A DNA stretch of 64,000 nucleotides, from NCBI RefSeq assembly GCF_022965805.1, contig NC_133104.1, positions 21,154,912 through 21,218,911 on the forward strand. The letters are read 5' to 3'. Under the pieces are notes generated by a model. It made no database searches. It was not told the origin of the DNA and was given only the letters and a program-made list of their open reading frames with translations. Shown one piece after another: positions 32,333 through 44,802 of this stretch (its first letter is position 1; every line of letters begins with the position of its first letter). A program made the position numbers and the translations under genes. The stretch is from Primulina eburnea (lineage: Eukaryota > Streptophyta > Magnoliopsida > Lamiales > Gesneriaceae).

Positions 32333-34476
32333 TGAAAGGGGGATCGGTTACGGTGACCGGAAGCGCAACGGAAGTTTAAAATTTTTATTTTTCATGATAA
32401 ATTTCGGCTACCTCTACTATATTGTGTAGCAAATACAACAAACACCAAATAATGTCATACATAGGGTGTTTAGAAGTTTTACCTATCAATCACAAGGATT
32501 GATGTATGCCTCCAACTTTGTTGTTAAACAACAAAGCTCTTGAATGGCATGAAGAAATCTACAAGCTTCCTCCTACCTTCAATCTTTCCTTCAAATTAAG
32601 CCCACCACCAACTAGGTAGATCCCCTCATATTTTGCACTAGAAAAATATGAGGATTTTTCATTTGAGAAGAGAGTGTTTCTTCAACCATTGAAGAAAGAA
32701 AAATTGGAGAAAAAGTGTGAATAGTTACTCGGCCACTATTCATGCTAGGAGAGAAGGAGAGACTTTTTTTTTGTTGTGGGAAAAGTTGTTCCAAAAAGTT
32801 GCATGCCATGCCTTGAAAACACAAAAAGTAGTCTCCCAATCTTTCACCTCCCATGCATGCATATTATATGGTTTTTAATCAAATTAAAACCTTAGACTAA
32901 ATTTTAATTATCTCAAACATATTTGAGACTAATTAAACATTACTTGAATTTACCCAAGTCCCACTAGTTAAATAATTATTTTAATTGAGCTCTTCAAGAC
33001 TCAATATAATTTAATTAATTCAACACTTGAATTAATTTAATTATTTGGACTCTACTAGGCCCACTAGTGTTTAATTAATTCAACACTTGAATTAATTTAA
33101 TTTAGTCCATAATAATGTTTATGAAAATCACAATTTTCAATTATATTATTCACTTGGCCAATTTTAATTTAGGAACACTTCCTTAAATTAAAATTTACAT
33201 TTCTCTCATAGAAGTCATACTTCTATTTTTCTTTACACTTATAAACTCATTTATAAGTCGTTCAACACATTGAACTAATTTCTCCTTTATAGAAGTCATA
33301 CTTCTAATTTTCCTCACGCTTATAAACTCCTTTATAAGCCGTTCAACACATTGAACTATTTTTACTTCTCAACGGGATCTAGAAAGCTAGTACTTGTGTG
33401 GCCCTCAATGGTTCATTGATACAACTAGCCGTGGGTTCACATCTCTATGTGATTCGGACTAAACATGTCCTTATATGAGCATACCCCAATTGCTCCATTC
33501 TTATTTATCAACACCTTGATAATAAGAACGTCAGAACTCAAGTCTGATAGTACCCAACCAATCACGTTAAACGCCTAGCAGCATCGCTTACGTGATTCCC
33601 TAGGTATCACATTATAGTGCCTGCAAGAACCATTCAATTATGGTTAGCGTACAGTACGGTCCCTTCAACTCATATATCCCGATCGATTCGACAACCATTG
33701 GTTTATCGAGAGTTGTCAATGAATCGATACTATGTGTCATGTCGTAGTTGCATCGATGGTGTAATCTATGAAACCCTTTCATAATTACCACCATACTCTG
33801 GCCAGAGATTTCAACCTACATACACATGATAACACATAGGATATCCATACCCGAAGGTAAGCGGTGAATCACCGACTACAATGCATCGACTCCTAAATGT
33901 TTCGACATGACACCCAACCTTGCCACCTGATGACCCCATGAGAGTCGGTAAACAAGTCAAAGTGAAATGCTAGCACATAGAGTCTCAATGTTGTCCCGGG
34001 TCATAAGGACTAATGGTGTACAACCATAAACTAGGACGTTTCCACTCGATAAGTGAGAACCACTTGGAAAGTCCTTTTATGGAGGGTTGTTCAGTGCACT
34101 CTACAAGGAGCACCTATCTGCATGTTCGGACATCACAATGTCCCCTACCAATGAAACATGGTACTCACATCGCAGATACTAGTCTCGAACTCTAGCGGCC
34201 TATATCCTTCTTAGTGGCGGCTGAATCGACTAGGAACCGTTTAGAATATACAGTATTACAAATATGAGTTTTCATGATACTCATCATATGAGCATCTCAT
34301 ATTCTTTCTACTATTTGTATATTCAAGGGCTTTATCTATGCAACTAGCATGTGTATACAGATAAAGATGTGCCATAATAATAATCTCAAACATTATTAAA
34401 ATAAAGATTGCTTATACATAGAGTTTCATTGTGAACACTCGGCCAACACTTGGCTCGACGGGCACCTACTCTAACA
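32333..34476 (-). mobile_element. Cop-C solo LTR, reverse
   Basis: 2,144 bp from TGAAAGGGGGATCGG to CTCTAACA, flanked by the exact duplication ATCAT (32328-32332 and 34477-34481). No internal sequence is present. The conserved-loop hairpin is at 32624-32653 with the copy 3 type of stem. Small open frames inside are shared with other Cop-C LTRs and are not genes. Confidence 0.93.
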
Positions 34477-34736
34477 ATCATGTCTTCTGCAAAGTTGTAG
34501 ATAACTTCTCAAGGATTCCAACCATGTTTGAGTCACCTCCATTTGAATTTTCTAGCTTGAGTTATCATTATTTTACCAACACGTAAAAAAACCTGAAAAT
34601 AAAACAAATTTAGTAAGACATTTAAATATAAACAAACAATACTAAAATAACATAATTTATAATTTTAATGAAACTTAAAATTTTAAAATACAGGTTTTAA
34701 CATATAATAAATTATTAATTTTAAGTTTCATCAATT
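34477..34736. other. Unassigned AT-rich segment, right part
   Basis: Continues 32136-32332 and ends where Gyp-Y RNase H sequence begins. On the minus strand it has CTACAACTTTGCAGAAGA, similar to words in the extra segment of the Gyp-Y solo LTR at 45220. No coding signal is seen. Confidence 0.4.
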
Positions 34737-36483
34737 TTCACGGACCACAAGAGTTTGAAGTATCTGTTTTCCCAGAAAGAGCTCAACATGCGACAGAGAC
34801 GGTGGTTAGAGCTTGTCAAAGACTATGATGTGACGATTATTTACCACCCAGGGAAAGCGAATGTTGTAGCGGATGCTTTGAGCCGTAAGTCGAGTTCTTC
34901 CTTGAGTTCGATGATTCAGAAGCCATTGTTGATGGAATTGCAGCGAGAGGAGATTTCTTTGCTAGTCCCTGGAACCATTGCTCGCCTTTCAGCGCTGGTC
35001 ATTCGGGATACATTGACGGACATGATCCGTAGAGAGCAGACTGACGATGTTCAGTTGACAGAGTTGAGAGCCAGAGCAGAGGAGAGAGGTAACTCAGAGT
35101 TTGGATCGAATAGAGATGGTTTGGTGACTTTCAGAGGCTGTATTTGTGTTCCTGCTGGTGATGATATTCGGCGAGACGTCTTGATAGAGGCTCATACCGC
35201 GCCATATTCGATACATCCAGGCAGCACTAAGATGTATCAGGATCTTCGTAGACTCTAATGGTGGCCAGGTATGAAGAAAGATATTGCCATGTGTATTTCT
35301 CAGTGCCTAACTTGTCAGCAGGTGAAGATTGAGCACCAGAGCCCTGCTGGGACATTGCTATCTTTGCCGATTCCTCAGTGGAAGTAGGAGCATATTACGA
35401 TGGATTTCGTGACTGGTCTTCCCAGAACGCAGAAAGGTTTTAACTCTATTTGGGTTATTGTTGATCGATTGACCAAGTCAGCGCATTTTCTCCCAGTCAA
35501 GACGACGTATTCCATGAACCAGTATGCCGAGGATTATATAGCAGAGATTGTTAGACTTCACGGTGTCCCTGTGTCGATTGTGTCTGATCGTGACCATATA
35601 TTTACTTCAGAGTTTTGGAAGAGTTTGCACAGAGCTATGGGTTCACGGTTAGCGTTTAGTACAGCTTATCACCCTCAAAGCGACGGTCAATCAGAGAGAG
35701 TTATTCAGATTCTAGAGGATATGCTTAGAGCATGCACTATTGACTATTCTGGTAGCTGGGATTTTAAATTTCCTCTTGTGGAGTTCACGTACAATAACAG
35801 TTACCAGGCGACGATTGGGATGGCACCGTACGAAGCACTTTATGGCAGGAAGTGTAGATCTCCCTTGTATTGGGATGAGGTTGGCGAGAGGAAGATGTTG
35901 GGTCCAGAGTTGGTCCAACAGACTGCTGATGTTGTTGCTGTTATTAGAGAGAGGATGAAGACAGCGCAGTCGAGACAAAAGAGCTATGCGGATGTGCGTC
36001 GTAGGCCGTTGCAGTTTGAGGTTGGCGATCACGTGTTTCTGAAGGTAGCACCTCTCAAGGGTGTGATGCGGTTTGGCAAGAAGGGCAAGTTGAGTCCGAG
36101 ATTTATTGGCCCCTGTGAGATCTTGGACAGAGTTGGTGATCGAGCCTACAGGTTAGCCCTACCGCCAAATCTTGACAGAGTCCATAACATTTTTCATGTG
36201 TCAATGCTCAGGAAGTATATTGCAAATCCTTCCCATGTTCTTCGCCACGAGCCATTGGACTTGACGCCGAATTTGACGTACCAAGAGATTCTGGTTCAGA
36301 TACTGGACTACAAAGTTAAAGTTTTGAGGAACAAATAGATCGGCATCGTTAAAGTCCTTTGGAGGAATCATTTGATCGAAGAGGCCACGTGGTAACCAGA
36401 GGATGAGATGAGAGAGAAGTATCTTGAGTTGTTCGTGCAATGACGTCAATTTCGAGGACGAAATTCCTCTAAGGAGGGGAGAT
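34737..36483 (+). pseudogene. Second Gyp-Y pol, RNase H to C terminus
   Basis: Begins abruptly within RNase H ([20 protein letters not shown]) and runs through integrase to the chromodomain-like end. Long open stretches are 34755-35258 and 35400-36338, the latter with integrase core [14 protein letters not shown], a [14 protein letters not shown] stretch and [16 protein letters not shown]. Stops occur at about 35256 (Tyr lost), 35386 (Trp to TAG in WKWEH), 36336 and 36390. It shows the natural join that Cop-C copy 2 interrupts in the first pol. A polypurine stretch precedes the LTR at 36484. Confidence 0.88.
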
Positions 36484-37639
36484 TGTAATAGCCGAGCCTG
36501 GTGAACGGTACGGTTTAAGTTTTCGTATGTTATGGATTTATTGATTAAGTTTAAGTTTAGTTGTGATGTTAAGAGTTGTGATTATGGGCCATTGTATTGT
36601 AGGTTATTATTGTCTTGAGGTGTGGTTGATATTGTTAGTTGATGGTAGTTGCGTCGTTTCAGTGTGTTGGTTCGATTTTGGTTGCCTTAGATTTTGTCTT
36701 GGCCGTGACCAGACCGCACCCGCGCTCAGTGTAAGGACCGCACCCGCGGTCGTAATTCTTGGATTTTGGTGTTTTTCCCGTAGCGACACCGCACCCGCGG
36801 TATAAAGGACACCGCACCCGCGGTGATTGCAGGACCGCACCCACGGTTGTCGAATTCGGAATTTTTGGTGGAGTGCCGTGAGCTTACCGCACCCGCGGTA
36901 CAAGGAGTAACGCACCCGCGGCAGCGCATGTTCGAGATTTTTAAGTGCTTTTTGGGGTGGTTGACTTCACTTTACTCATTCCTTTCTCCTTCTTTTCGAT
37001 ATTTCTCTCTAGACGCTAGGGTTTTCTCATTTCCTTTCACTTCCTATCTTTGATTCAAGCTTTTAGTTGGTGATTGGAGTTGAGATTGAAGTTCTTCTTG
37101 GTTCTAAGAAGCTAAGGTAAGCTTTTGGTGTTGTTATTTCTTGGTTTTGGAGGAGAGATGATATGGGTTTGTTGTTTATGTTGGATTTATGGATTAATTG
37201 GCATGGGTTCTTGATTATTGAGTTGATGATTGTGTTATTTATGGATTATTGTTGTAGGATTTCAACCAAGGAGTTAGATTTTAAGGTGTTCTAGTGGTTT
37301 GTAAGTGGAATTTCATCCCTTGTGCTCACATGATTATATATGTATTGTGTTTCAAAGGTTTTATTGTGTTATTCCCTTCATTTGATTCACTATTATGTAT
37401 TGATACCTTTGTTGTATATTGTGGAGACAATTGATGTCTCAACTATGAGAAGGGAATATAAAAGAGAAAGAATATCAAAGTGTTTGATGAAATGTCCCAA
37501 AGAAAGAGTTTAAATGTTTTATGGATTGATAGATACATAGTCAGAGATTGCAGGAAATTAGTTGATCAACGACCATAGGCTTATATCCCTCAGAGTTGTC
37601 GATTTATATCGATGGGATACGAGCACCACAGACAGAGTT
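36484..37639 (+). repeat. Gyp-Y LTR, 3' end missing
   Basis: Begins TGTAATAGCCGAGCCTGG and follows the Gyp-Y LTR plan: array 36709-36922, donor GTAAGC near 37115, acceptor near 37257. It is more diverged than the others. It breaks off at GACAGAGTT and is fused to the middle of another Gyp-Y LTR through the shared bases GAGTT. Confidence 0.85.
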
Positions 37640-38513
37640 GGGAAGCCGTGGCAGGACCGCACCTGCGGTAGTGCAAGGACCGCACCCGCGGTGATGACCG
37701 CACCAGCGGTGTCTGCAGCGCCGCACCCGCGGTCCAAGTGTTCCAGAATTTTGTGTTGTGCCGTGAGCTAGGCGCACCCGCGGTGCTTGTGGCAGCACAC
37801 CCGCGGTCTAGGTATGGGCGAGATTTTAAGTTACTTTTTGGGAGTGGTTGGCCATACTTTCCCTTTTCCTTTCTTCTCATTTCCGATTTTCTCTCTTCTA
37901 GAAAGGATTTTCATCCATTTCTTTCACTTCCTATCTTCGATTCAAGCGTTTAGTTTGCGTTTTGACTTGAGATCGTGGTTCTCCTTGGTGCTAGGAAGCT
38001 AAGGTAAGCTTTTGGTGCGATTTTTTTAAGGTTTTGAGTTAAGAGTTGACTTGGGTTTGTGGTTCTTGTAGATTTATGGATTATTTAGCTTGGATCCTTG
38101 GATATAGAGTTGATGTTGGTGTTATTTATGGATTATTGTTGTAGGTGGTGTTCAAGAGCTTTGATTGAGGTGTTCTATTGGTTTGTAAGTGGAATTTCAT
38201 CCCTTGTGCTCACATGTATATATATGTATTGTGTTTCAAAGGTTTTATTGTGATATTCCCTTCCATTTGATCCATAGTATGTATTGATTCAATTGTTATA
38301 TATATTGGAGGCATTTGATGTCTCAATTGTTCAAAGGGAATACAAAGAGTATAGTTTCTAAAGTGTTGTTTAAATGCCAAAGAGAAAGAGTTTAAATGTT
38401 TTATTGGGTTGATAGATACATAGTCAGAGATTGCATGCAATTAGTTGATAAACGACCATAGGCTTATATCCCTCAGAGTTATCGGTTTATATCGATTTGG
38501 GATACGAGCACCC
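37640..38513 (+). repeat. Gyp-Y outer 3' LTR, first part (5' end missing)
   Basis: Starts inside the array (GGGAAGCCGTGGCAGG), equivalent to about 15238 in the first LTR, and matches that LTR closely. It carries array units at 37651-37810 and the leader intron donor. It is cut after CACCC at 38513 by Cop-C copy 3 and continues at 49658. Confidence 0.87.
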
Positions 38514-40656
38514 TGAAAGGGGATTGGTTACGGTGACCGGAAGCGCAACGGAAGTTTAAAAATCAAATTTTTACACAAAAATTTCGGCCACCTCTACTAT
38601 ATTGTGTAGCAAATACAACAAACACCAAATAATGTCATACATAGGGTGTTTAGAAGTTTTACCTATCAATCACAAGGATTGATGTATGGCTCCAACTTTG
38701 TTGTTAAACAACAAAGCTCTTGAATGGGATGAAGAAATCTACAAGCTTCCTCCTACCTTGAATATTTCCTTCAAATTAAGCCCACCACCAACTAGGTAGA
38801 TCCCCTCATATTTTGCACTAGAAAAATATGAGGATTTTTCATTTGAGAAGAGAGTGTTTCTTCAACCATTGAAGAAAGAAAAATTGGAGAGAAAGTGAAT
38901 AGTATTTTCGGCACTATTCATCCTTGGAGAGAAGGAGAGACCTTTTTTTTTGGTTGTGGGAAAAGTAGAGTCAAAAAGGTGCATGCTATGCCTTGAAAAC
39001 TCAAAAAGTAGTCTCCCAACCTTTCACCTCCCATGCATGCATATTATATGGTTTTTATCAAAATAAAAACCATGGACTAAATTTAATTATCTCAAACATA
39101 TTTGAGACTAATTAAACATTACTTGAATTTACCCAAGTCCCACTAGTTAAATAATTAATTTAAATTGAACTCTACAAGACTCAATATAATTTAATTAATT
39201 TAACAATTGAATTAATTTAATTATTTGGACTCTACTAGGTCCACTAGTGTTTAATTAATTCAACACTTGAATTAATTTAATTTAGTCCATAATAATGTTT
39301 ATGAAAATCACAATTTTCAAATACATTATTCACTTGGCCAAATTTTAATTTAGGAACACTTCCATAAATTAAAATTTACATTTATCTCATAGAAGTCATA
39401 CTTCTATTTTTCTTTACACTTATAAACTCATTTATAAGTCGTTCAACACATTGAACTATTTTCTCCTTTATAGAAGTCATACTTCTAATTTTCCTTACTC
39501 TTATAAACTCTTTTATAAGCCGTTCAACACATTGAACTATTTTTACTTCTCAACGGGATCTAGAAAGCTAGTACTTGTGTGGCCCTCAATGGTTCACTGA
39601 TACAACTAGCCGTGGGTTCACATCTCTATGTGATTCGGACTAAACATGTCCTTATATGAGCATACCCCAATTGCTCCATTCTTATTTATCAACACCTTGA
39701 TAACAAGAACGTCAGAACTGAAGTCTGATAGTACCCAACCAATCATGTTAAACGCCTAGCAGCATCGCTTACATGATTCCCTAGGTATCAAATGATAGTG
39801 CCTTCAAGAACCATTCAATTATGGTTAGCGTACAGTACGGTCCCTTCAACTCATATATCCCGATCGATTCGACAACCATTGGTTTATCGAGAGTTGTCAA
39901 TGAATCGATACTATGTGTCATGTCGTAGTTGCATCGATGGTGTAATCTATGAAACCCTTTTCATAATTACCACCATACTCTGGCCAGAGATTTAAACCTA
40001 CATACACATGATAACACATAGGATATCCATACCCGAAGGTAAGCGGTGAATCCCCGACTACAATGCATCGACTCCTATGTGTTTCGACAGAACACCCAAC
40101 CTTGCCACCTGATGACCCCATGAGAGTCGGTAAACAAGTCAAAGTGTAATTCTAGCACATAGAGTCTCAATGTTGTCCCGGGTCATAAAGACTAATTCTG
40201 TACAACCATAAACTATGACATTTCCACTCGATAAGTGAGAACCACTTGGAAAGTCCTTTTATGGAGGGTTGTTCAGTGCACTCTACAAGGAGCACCTATC
40301 TGCATGTTCGGACATCACAATGTCCCCTACCAATGAAACATGGTACTCACATCGCAGATACTAGTCTCGAACTCTAGCGGCCTATATCCTTCTTAGTGGC
40401 GGCTGAATCGACTAGGAACCGTTTAAAATATACAGTATTACAAATATGAGTTTCATGATACTCATCATATGAGCATCTCATATTCTTTCTACTATTTGTA
40501 TATTCAAGGGCTTTATCTATGCAACTAGCATGGGTATACAGATAAAATGTGCCAAAATAATAATATCAAATATTACTAAAATAAAGATTGCTTATACATT
40601 GAGTTTCATTGTGAACACTCGGCCAACACTTGGCTCCACGGGCACCTACTCTAACA
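38514..40656 (-). repeat. 3' LTR of Cop-C copy 3
   Basis: 2,143 bp. Conserved-loop hairpin at 38804-38833: CCTCATATTTT, loop GCACTAGA (plus strand), AAAATATGAGG. The second covarying hairpin is at 38696-38716. Confidence 0.9.
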
Positions 40657-43039
40657 ATCTCCCACTTGCACTAGAGCCAACTACCCATATGCTTTAAACC
40701 CATTGATTCGCGATGCTTGACGAATAATGGACCAGGTAAAGGCTTAGCTAGTGGATCAACAACATTGTCTGCGGTGCCGACTATGTCAATAGACACTTCT
40801 TCCTCTTTCCACAATCTCTCCGAGGATGTGGTACTTACTCAATACATGTTTGGACTTCTGATGAGACCTTGGCTCCTTTGCTTGAGCTAAAGCTCCTGTG
40901 TTGTCACACAACACCGGGACAGGAGCAACTCCATTAGGAATGACGTCCAACTCTTAGACGAAATTCCCTATCCAAACAGCCTCCCTTGTTGCTTCTGATG
41001 CAACAATGTATTCGGCCTCTGTGCTGGAATCCGCAGTATTGTCTTGCTTGGAACTCTTCCAAGAGACAGCAGCACCATTGAGCATGAATACAAACCCAGA
41101 GGTTGACTTCGAGTCATCGATATCGCTTTGGAAGCTAGAGTCGGTATAGCCTTCCAATTTTAGTTCTCCACCCCATAGACCAAGAACAATTTATTGGTCC
41201 TTCTCAACTACTTGAGGATGTCTTTCACAGCTTTCAGGTGTGGAAGACCAGGGTTCGATTGATATCTACTCACTACACTTAGTGCGAAAACCACGTCAGG
41301 ACGTGTAGATATCATCTCATACATGATGCTACCAATCGCAGATGCATAAGGAATGCTTTGTCATCGCCGCTATCTCTGCATCAGTCTTGAAAGACAGACT
41401 TGGATAGGGACACGCCATGACACATTGGTAGATGTCCTCTCTTGGACTTATCCATCGAGCACCGCTTCACGATGGTATCAATGTACGTGGACTGGGTGAG
41501 ACCAAGCAATCTTTTCGATCTATCTCTATAGATCTGTATCCCAATACAAAAGATGCTTCACCCAAGTCCTGCATCGAGAACTTACTCGCTAACCATATCT
41601 TAGTTGATTGCAACATTCCTACATCATTCCCAATTATTAGAATGTCATCAACATAAAACACCAGGAATGTCACAACACTCCCACTAACCTTCTTATACAC
41701 AGGGTTTCTCAGGATTCTTAGTAAATCAACTCTTTGATTGTACTATCGAATCTAAGGTTCCAACTCCTAGATGCCTGCTTTAGACCATAAATAGATCTCA
41801 GAAGTTTGCATTCCATATGCTCACTTCCGATAGATGTAAACCCTCCAGGTTTGAGACATGTAAATCTCTTCCTTAATATCCCCATTAAGAAAGGCTGTCT
41901 TGACATCCATCTGCCATATCTCATAGTCATACCATGCAGCTATGGCTAGCAAAATCCTTATGGACTTGAACATTGCAACTGGTGAAAAGGTTTCCTCAAA
42001 GTCAACTCCTTGTCTTTGAGTATATCCTTTTGCCACCAATCGCGCCTTGAAGGTCAATACCTTTCCATCCATCCCAAGTCCCTATGGGAACCTTTCCCTC
42101 AGGTGGATCCACGAGATTCCACACTTGGTTCGAATGCATGGAATTCATCTCAGATTCCATTGCTTCAAGCCATTTAGGATGAATCGGCATCAGATAATGC
42201 TTCCTTGAAGGTCCTTGGATCACATCCATGGATAGGCTCATCATGGCCCTCTTCAAGAAGCAGACCATACCTCATAGGTGGTCTCGAGACTCTCTCGGAT
42301 CTTTTAGGATCTTGTATCTCCTCACTTGGCTCTTCGGGTGTGGGTTCTATAATTGTGGGTGTCTCTCGAACCTCTTCGAGTTCTATCATCTCCCATTTTC
42401 TATCCAATAGAAATTCCCTTTCCAAAAAGGTTGCATTCCTAGAAACAAACACCTTTGTTTCTTGAGGATGATAGAAATGATATCCAACTGAATTCCTTGG
42501 ATATCCCACAAAGTAGCATAAAATGGATCGACTATCCAATTTATCTCCCACTACCTGGTTCATAAGCAGGGCACCCCCATATTCTAAGATAAGAATACTT
42601 AGGAGGCTTACCCATCCATATCTCATATGGTGTATGCCTTTGAATGGACATTTAATGGAATATCTTTTAATTTTAAGTTATATAGATCATTTTCAAGTTC
42701 ACCATTACCAATCAAACATTCATTCATGTAAATGTTGCAAACACCTTTGCAAAATAAACAAGAATATCTATTTTTATCAGCATAGAAATGGAAACAATGT
42801 TTTTCACAAAATTAGGTACAAACAAAACATCTCATAAAATTAACTTAAAACTATTGTTCAACAATAAGTAAACATCTTCAACAGCCTTGGCAGCAACTCT
42901 TGCTCCATTGCCCATCTTCTAGAAGGTCACACCTTCCTTAAGCTTTCTACTTCTTCCCATCACCTGTAAGACATTACAGAGATGTGATCCATAACCGGTA
43001 TCTAATACCCAAGAAGTAGAGTTAATTGAAATGTTTACT
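40657..43039 (-). pseudogene. Cop-C copy 3 pol remnant (no integrase core)
   Basis: Same plan as copies 1 and 2. The deletion junction is at about 42633-42636 with the same bases as copy 2. Recognisable parts: integrase C-terminal stretch and linker (42174-42626), RT (41821-42072, [15 protein letters not shown]), the active site FYVDDILIIGND within 41467-41700, and RNase H (40954-41157). A further small gap near 42070-42085 removes the GCKWIYKRKLG part of RT. Frameshifts and stops are present. Confidence 0.87.
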
Positions 43040-43912
43040 TCAATTTAGCACATACCTGTTTCCAGAACTCTTCTGGGCCAGATATTCCTTGCAATTTCGC
43101 CTCCAATGTCCAGGCTTCTTGCAGTGATGACAAACATCACTAGTCTTGTCAGCCTTAACTGGTGTGGCTGCCACAACGGGATTCGGAGATTGCCTCATCA
43201 AGGGCACGTTCTTCTTGGGACGTTGGAAAGAACTCTTCTTTCCCTTCCCATGTGGATCAATCTTCGTACCAGATGAAGAACCCACATAAAGAACCAACTT
43301 CTCCTTTTTGATAGTGGATTCAAACGTAACAAGCATATTTACCAACTCCTCAAGGGTCGGCTCCATCTTGTTCATGTTGAAGTTCACCACAAAAGGATCA
43401 AATGAGCTAGGCAATGATAACAGCAACACGTCGGTGGTCAACTCCGAAGGCAAGATCATATCCATGCCAACGAGCTTGTCCACGAGCCCAATCAACTTCA
43501 GGCCATGCTCATGGACCGAGGCCCCATCTCGCATGCGCATAGTGATCAGCTCCTTGATGGAAGCATGCCTAAAAGGCCGTGTTTGCTCACCAAAGAGCTC
43601 CTTGAGATGCAAAAGAATGTCAGCAGCACTCTTTGCATCCTCAAAACGCCTCTGCAGCTCATCATTCATAGAAGTCAGCATATAACACCTGGCTATCAAG
43701 TCATGGTCACACCATTCCTTGTAAGTCTGAAATTCCTCAGGAGTGCAGTCATTCGGAGCCTCAACAGGGGGCGACTCAGTCGGTGTATATGCTACCCTTT
43801 CCGAATTCAAGACGATTTTCAGGTTTCTTAGCCAAGTGAGGTAATTAGGTCCAGTTAATATGTGTTTGTCGAGTATTACAGATATCGGATTGCGCATTGA
43901 AGACATTGTCAA
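43040..43912 (-). CDS. gag: Cop-C gag, copy 3
   Basis: A 290-codon open frame with the same start (MTMSSMRNPISV) and zinc knuckle CHHCKKPGHWRRNC as copies 1 and 2. A one-base insertion after Gly-Asn near 43057 changes the last residues from GNGMF to GNRYVLN and moves the stop by two codons; the functional part is unaffected. Without that base the TAA seen in the other copies would end the frame at the same place. It is intact although pol is broken and the leader carries a 1.8-kb insertion. Confidence 0.88.
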   Translation of the reverse strand: MTMSSMRNPISVILDKHILTGPNYLTWLRNLKIVLNSERVAYTPTESPPVEAPNDCTPEEFQTYKEWCDHDLIARCYMLTSMNDELQRRFEDAKSAADILLHLKELFGEQTRPFRHASIKELITMRMRDGASVHEHGLKLIGLVDKLVGMDMILPSELTTDVLLLSLPSSFDPFVVNFNMNKMEPTLEELVNMLVTFESTIKKEKLVLYVGSSSGTKIDPHGKGKKSSFQRPKKNVPLMRQSPNPVVAATPVKADKTSDVCHHCKKPGHWRRNCKEYLAQKSSGNRYVLN

Positions 43913-44802
43913 TTTGTACTGGAAAGTAAAACAGATAAATGTTGATGACTATTTTAAATATTTAGTAAGATATGAAGTTTGGACTTTTACTTCATAAATA
44001 TTTGCTCCCACTGTTTTGACATCTTTCACTACCCTCTAGTGAAAACGGGAAACTCCTTTCCTCAGTAGGTACGTAAGGTCCAATTAGCGAATTATGATCC
44101 CGAATAATAAGAGCCAATCACAATTCCCAAAAGGTAGTTTCCAATTGCATCACAATGCAACCCTCTTCGTAAACTTTTGTCTCACGTTTGATTAGGACCC
44201 AATAATATGACGTCGTTCATCTTCACGTGTCAAGCCTTACCCATCGATGTTGAACCTTAATGGACGGTCGCCATGAGTTCCCTCAATAATATGAGCCGAA
44301 ATCATGGGAGTTCCACGTAGTTCACATCACCATGTCAATGGATGTCACAGCTTTCCGGCACCCAAAACTCCCCCAATAATATGAGCCGAGCCCCGAGGAC
44401 GGGTAGCGTTCATCATGCACCCATTGTCGATGGAAGACAAGGAAATTATAAAGAAATTTATAATTCCCCTTTCCGGGCTTGATATTAATTTTGAATCTTA
44501 TTCAAAATGAGGGTTTTTTAATTTTGAAAGGTCTCATCATTAATTTTATTTTAAAAGCTCGCCATGTTTGATCGTATGTTTGCCGGATTCATGCAACTTT
44601 GTTATTATCATAATAATAACGCACATACTCATTATTTATAACATATCATGCATATATTATAAACAGTAAACAAACAAGGATGATCAATCGCCCCAATACC
44701 AATGGACCGTGTGAGCTAAACACGGGCCTAGGTCCAATCCTAGGGAAATGCACGGGATGCAATTGCAAGTATTGCATAAGCTTCCAATATTTACATGTCT
44801 TC
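43913..44802 (-). other. Cop-C copy 3 leader, gag-proximal part
   Basis: Homologous to 26352-27247 of copy 2, with the AATAATATGAGCC-type boxes near 44202, 44282 and 44371; the fourth, near 44102, is altered to AATAATAAGAGCC. It is interrupted at 44802 by a Gyp-Y solo LTR. No gene is seen. Confidence 0.72.
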
